Both the position numbers and the translations under genes were made by a program. Below the pieces are notes generated by a model. It did no database searches and was not told where the DNA came from. It was given only the letters and a program-made list of their open reading frames with translations. A stretch of DNA of 7,814 nucleotides from Chloroflexota bacterium (GTDB taxonomy: Bacteria > Chloroflexota > Dehalococcoidia > JACPPY01), in contig JACPRR010000194.1 of the NCBI GenBank assembly GCA_016189825.1, positions 1 to 7,814 on the forward strand, written 5' to 3'. This document shows positions 6,241 through 7,814 of this stretch, piece after piece (the stretch's first letter is position 1; each line of letters begins with the position of its first letter).

Positions 6241-7101
6241 TCAATGAGCAGGCGGGGACTGCTGGCCATCCAGCAGCAGACGGCGGCACAGGCTCGGAGG
6301 GAGGAACGCGCCCTTGTGGACGTCCGGGGCATAGTACTTGGCTGGCATTGAGCGGCTACGCCGAAACCCGGCCTTGCGAGGGTTGGTGCTCTTCGAGCCA
6401 ATGGAAAAGGTCCACCAATTGCCGGCATAAGTTGCGATGGGGACAGTATAGACGTCGGCGAATGCGAAGTGGCGTCCCAGTTTACTCTGGACATCACGGA
6501 CGAAGTCGAGGTGAAAATGCAGCGACTCCGTTTGGGCCACGAATATGCCGCCGGCGCGAAGCGCCGCACAGGCATCTGCGAAGAACTTTTCTGAGAAGAG
6601 TGACAGGGCCGGGCCGACCGGGTCAGTGCAGTCGACGAGGATGATATCGTAGGCATCCCGCATTGTAGCGACATGCTTCGCCCCATCTGTAATTTCGACG
6701 TGCGCTCGTGGATCGGAGAATCCGCTCGCAAGCGTGGGCAAAAAGCGTTGCGCTACTTCGATGACGCCTCCGTCGATTTCCGCCAGCGTCGCCAGGCGAA
6801 CGGTATCGTGCTTAAGCACCTCCCTCAAAGTGCCGCCGTCGCCGCCCCCGATAATCAGGATGTCCTCGGGCTTGGGATGGGTGAATAGCGGGACGTGCGC
6901 CAGCATTTCGTGGTAGTAGTGCTCGTCGCGCTCGGTGAGCTGGACCACGCCGTCCAATATCAACATGCGACCGAAGTACTCGTGGTCGGCTATGGCGATC
7001 TCCCCGAACGGCCCCTTATGGGAGTACAGCATCTCCTTGAGGGAATACCCATAGCGTATGGGGGAAAAAGGGTCGCTCTCAGTGAATGGAACAGCGGACA
7101 T
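6241..7101 (-). CDS. speE: Spermidine synthase (polyamine aminopropyltransferase)
   Basis: This 286-residue cytosolic enzyme has the usual bacterial SpeE length. Known role: transfer of the aminopropyl group of decarboxylated S-adenosylmethionine to putrescine, giving spermidine and methylthioadenosine. Seen: the N-terminal beta-domain stretch HKGPFGEIAIADHEYFGRML (28-47), LDGVVQLTERDEHYYHEM (49-66), the nucleotide-binding IIGGGDGGTLREVLKH (83-98), and VDCTDPVGPA (156-165) with the acidic residues Asp157 and Asp160 of the active site. The end has KYYAPDVHKGAFLPP, matching the family's C-terminal KYYN...H..AF pattern. ATG 7101 starts at the conserved N-terminus. It begins 14 nt after the decarboxylase stop, and a GAGG near that stop is the likely ribosome site, though somewhat far. 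The pairing with a diamine-forming decarboxylase supports the call; related aminopropyltransferases with other acceptors cannot be excluded. Confidence 0.95.
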   Translation of the reverse strand: MSAVPFTESDPFSPIRYGYSLKEMLYSHKGPFGEIAIADHEYFGRMLILDGVVQLTERDEHYYHEMLAHVPLFTHPKPEDILIIGGGDGGTLREVLKHDTVRLATLAEIDGGVIEVAQRFLPTLASGFSDPRAHVEITDGAKHVATMRDAYDIILVDCTDPVGPALSLFSEKFFADACAALRAGGIFVAQTESLHFHLDFVRDVQSKLGRHFAFADVYTVPIATYAGNWWTFSIGSKSTNPRKAGFRRSRSMPAKYYAPDVHKGAFLPPSLCRRLLLDGQQSPPAH

Positions 7102-7115
7102 GTTTGGCGGCAACC

Positions 7116-7814
7116 TCAAACGAGAATTACCCTGGGAATGGGTATGCCATCGAAACGTGATGCGTACGCAGTGGTGTATGCGCCGGCCGACATGATGTAA
7201 ACGCGGTCTCCGATCTCCAGATCTGGCAGATCGACCTCTCCCGGGAGGACGTCCATGCTGTCGCATGAGGGCCCGGCAACGGTGTGGGGAGTGGTCTCGC
7301 CGGACTTCGATACCAGCAGCGGATAGTGGATGCCTCCGATGGATTCCATCAGGCCATTGAACACGCCCGCGTCAAGGTAGAGCCAGCGCTTGCCCTCCCG
7401 ATCGGCCTTCGCGATCACCGTTGTCACCAGGACCCCGGCCTCGCCAACGAGCCCGCGCCCCGGCTCAAGCAGCAACTCAGTACCGGCGGGAAAAAGTCTG
7501 TCGAGCGCGGGATGCACAGCCCGCGAAATATCCTGGACGGTGGGCACTGGCTTCAAGTACTCGCTGGGAAAGCCGCCACCCATGTTTATCGAGCGAAGGG
7601 GAATGCCTCCGGATGCCGCCTGCTCCCATACGCGCGTGCACTGGTCCAGGCCCTCGGACCAGCCCCGTGTGCCGACGCACTGTGAACCGGGATGGAAGGC
7701 GATGCCTGCTGGACGCAAACCTGCGTCGCGTGCTTCCGACAGCAATCCGGCTGCCCTTTCCTCTTCGATGCCGAACTTCTTGTCAAGGGGCCATTCGCTG
7801 TAGTTGTTGGAGAC
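7116..7814 (-). CDS. Ornithine/lysine-type PLP decarboxylase (group IV), N-terminus cut by window edge
   Basis: The C-terminal 232 residues of an alanine-racemase-fold decarboxylase are visible and the frame is still open at base 7814; TTG codons further in are not the start. Known family role: decarboxylation of ornithine (or lysine, or related amino acids) to a diamine in the cytosol, active as a dimer with sites shared across the interface. Seen, counted from the edge: WPLDKKFGI (8-16), FHPGSQ (40-45; many relatives have HVGSQ), NMGGGFP (77-83), the PLP-phosphate site EPGRGLVGEAG (117-127), YLDAGVFNGLMES (146-158), GPSCDSMD (181-188) with catalytic Cys184 and substrate-binding Asp185, and GAYTTAYASRFDG (211-223) with Tyr213. 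The Cys-Asp pair fits an ornithine/lysine decarboxylase better than diaminopimelate decarboxylase, and speE 14 nt downstream suggests putrescine formation. Substrate preference cannot be set from this part. Confidence 0.9.
   Translation of the reverse strand, partial: VSNNYSEWPLDKKFGIEEERAAGLLSEARDAGLRPAGIAFHPGSQCVGTRGWSEGLDQCTRVWEQAASGGIPLRSINMGGGFPSEYLKPVPTVQDISRAVHPALDRLFPAGTELLLEPGRGLVGEAGVLVTTVIAKADREGKRWLYLDAGVFNGLMESIGGIHYPLLVSKSGETTPHTVAGPSCDSMDVLPGEVDLPDLEIGDRVYIMSAGAYTTAYASRFDGIPIPRVILV

Noticed and set aside
5632..6351. 239-codon plus-strand open frame
   Set aside because: It is antisense to the cysteine desulfurase and speE, both unambiguous, and has no family features of its own.
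1..7814. CRISPR array, prophage, defence island or biosynthetic cluster
   Set aside because: No regularly spaced repeats, integrase, transposase, toxin-antitoxin or synthase-type genes are visible; nearly all confident genes are housekeeping or primary metabolism.

Overview
This is a GC-rich bacterial chromosomal window, mostly housekeeping and cofactor or polyamine metabolism. No phage, CRISPR or defence module is visible. Except for a partial transporter at the left edge and one doubtful ORF, every gene lies on the minus strand. The large (Alu-domain) SRP RNA, the rsmA-ispE pair and a bacterial-type ornithine decarboxylase-like gene next to speE would fit a Chloroflexota (Dehalococcoidia-like) or deep Firmicutes-type genome. 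That placement is inference; there is no taxonomic marker here that I can align.

Layout, left to right. Positions 3-317 (+) are the C-terminal end of an MFS efflux-type transporter. It converges on cobB (328-1698, -), a complete cobyrinate a,c-diamide synthase with a credible promoter just upstream of its ATG. Positions 1759-2763 contain no recognisable gene. They hold a near-consensus sigma70 promoter on the plus strand (1970-1997), a doubtful TTG-initiated ORF with one hydrophobic segment (2057-2554), and a 132-bp MITE/REP-like element (2613-2744) with 9-bp terminal inverted repeats and two strong GC hairpins.

The right half reads right to left. A truncated group IV PLP-dependent amino-acid decarboxylase (ornithine decarboxylase-like, 7116 to beyond the edge) is followed 14 nt later by spermidine synthase speE (6241-7101), then 60 nt later by a NifS/IscS cysteine desulfurase (4993-6180). 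After it comes a 271-nt large SRP RNA (4611-4881) with its own strong promoter (TTGACA, 17 nt, TAAGAT). Then come rsmA (3624-4433) and ispE (2764-3627), which overlap by the 4-nt ATGA junction.

The decarboxylase and speE would supply a diamine and then a triamine (putrescine to spermidine). S-adenosylmethionine decarboxylase, needed for the aminopropyl donor, is not in the window. The cysteine desulfurase supplies sulfur for Fe-S clusters or tRNA thiolation. rsmA and the SRP RNA belong to ribosome maturation and protein targeting, and ispE to the MEP isoprenoid pathway. I found no clear new biological system. The points most worth a second look are the Alu-type SRP RNA, the orphan consensus promoter, the MITE-like repeat and the uncertain start of rsmA.
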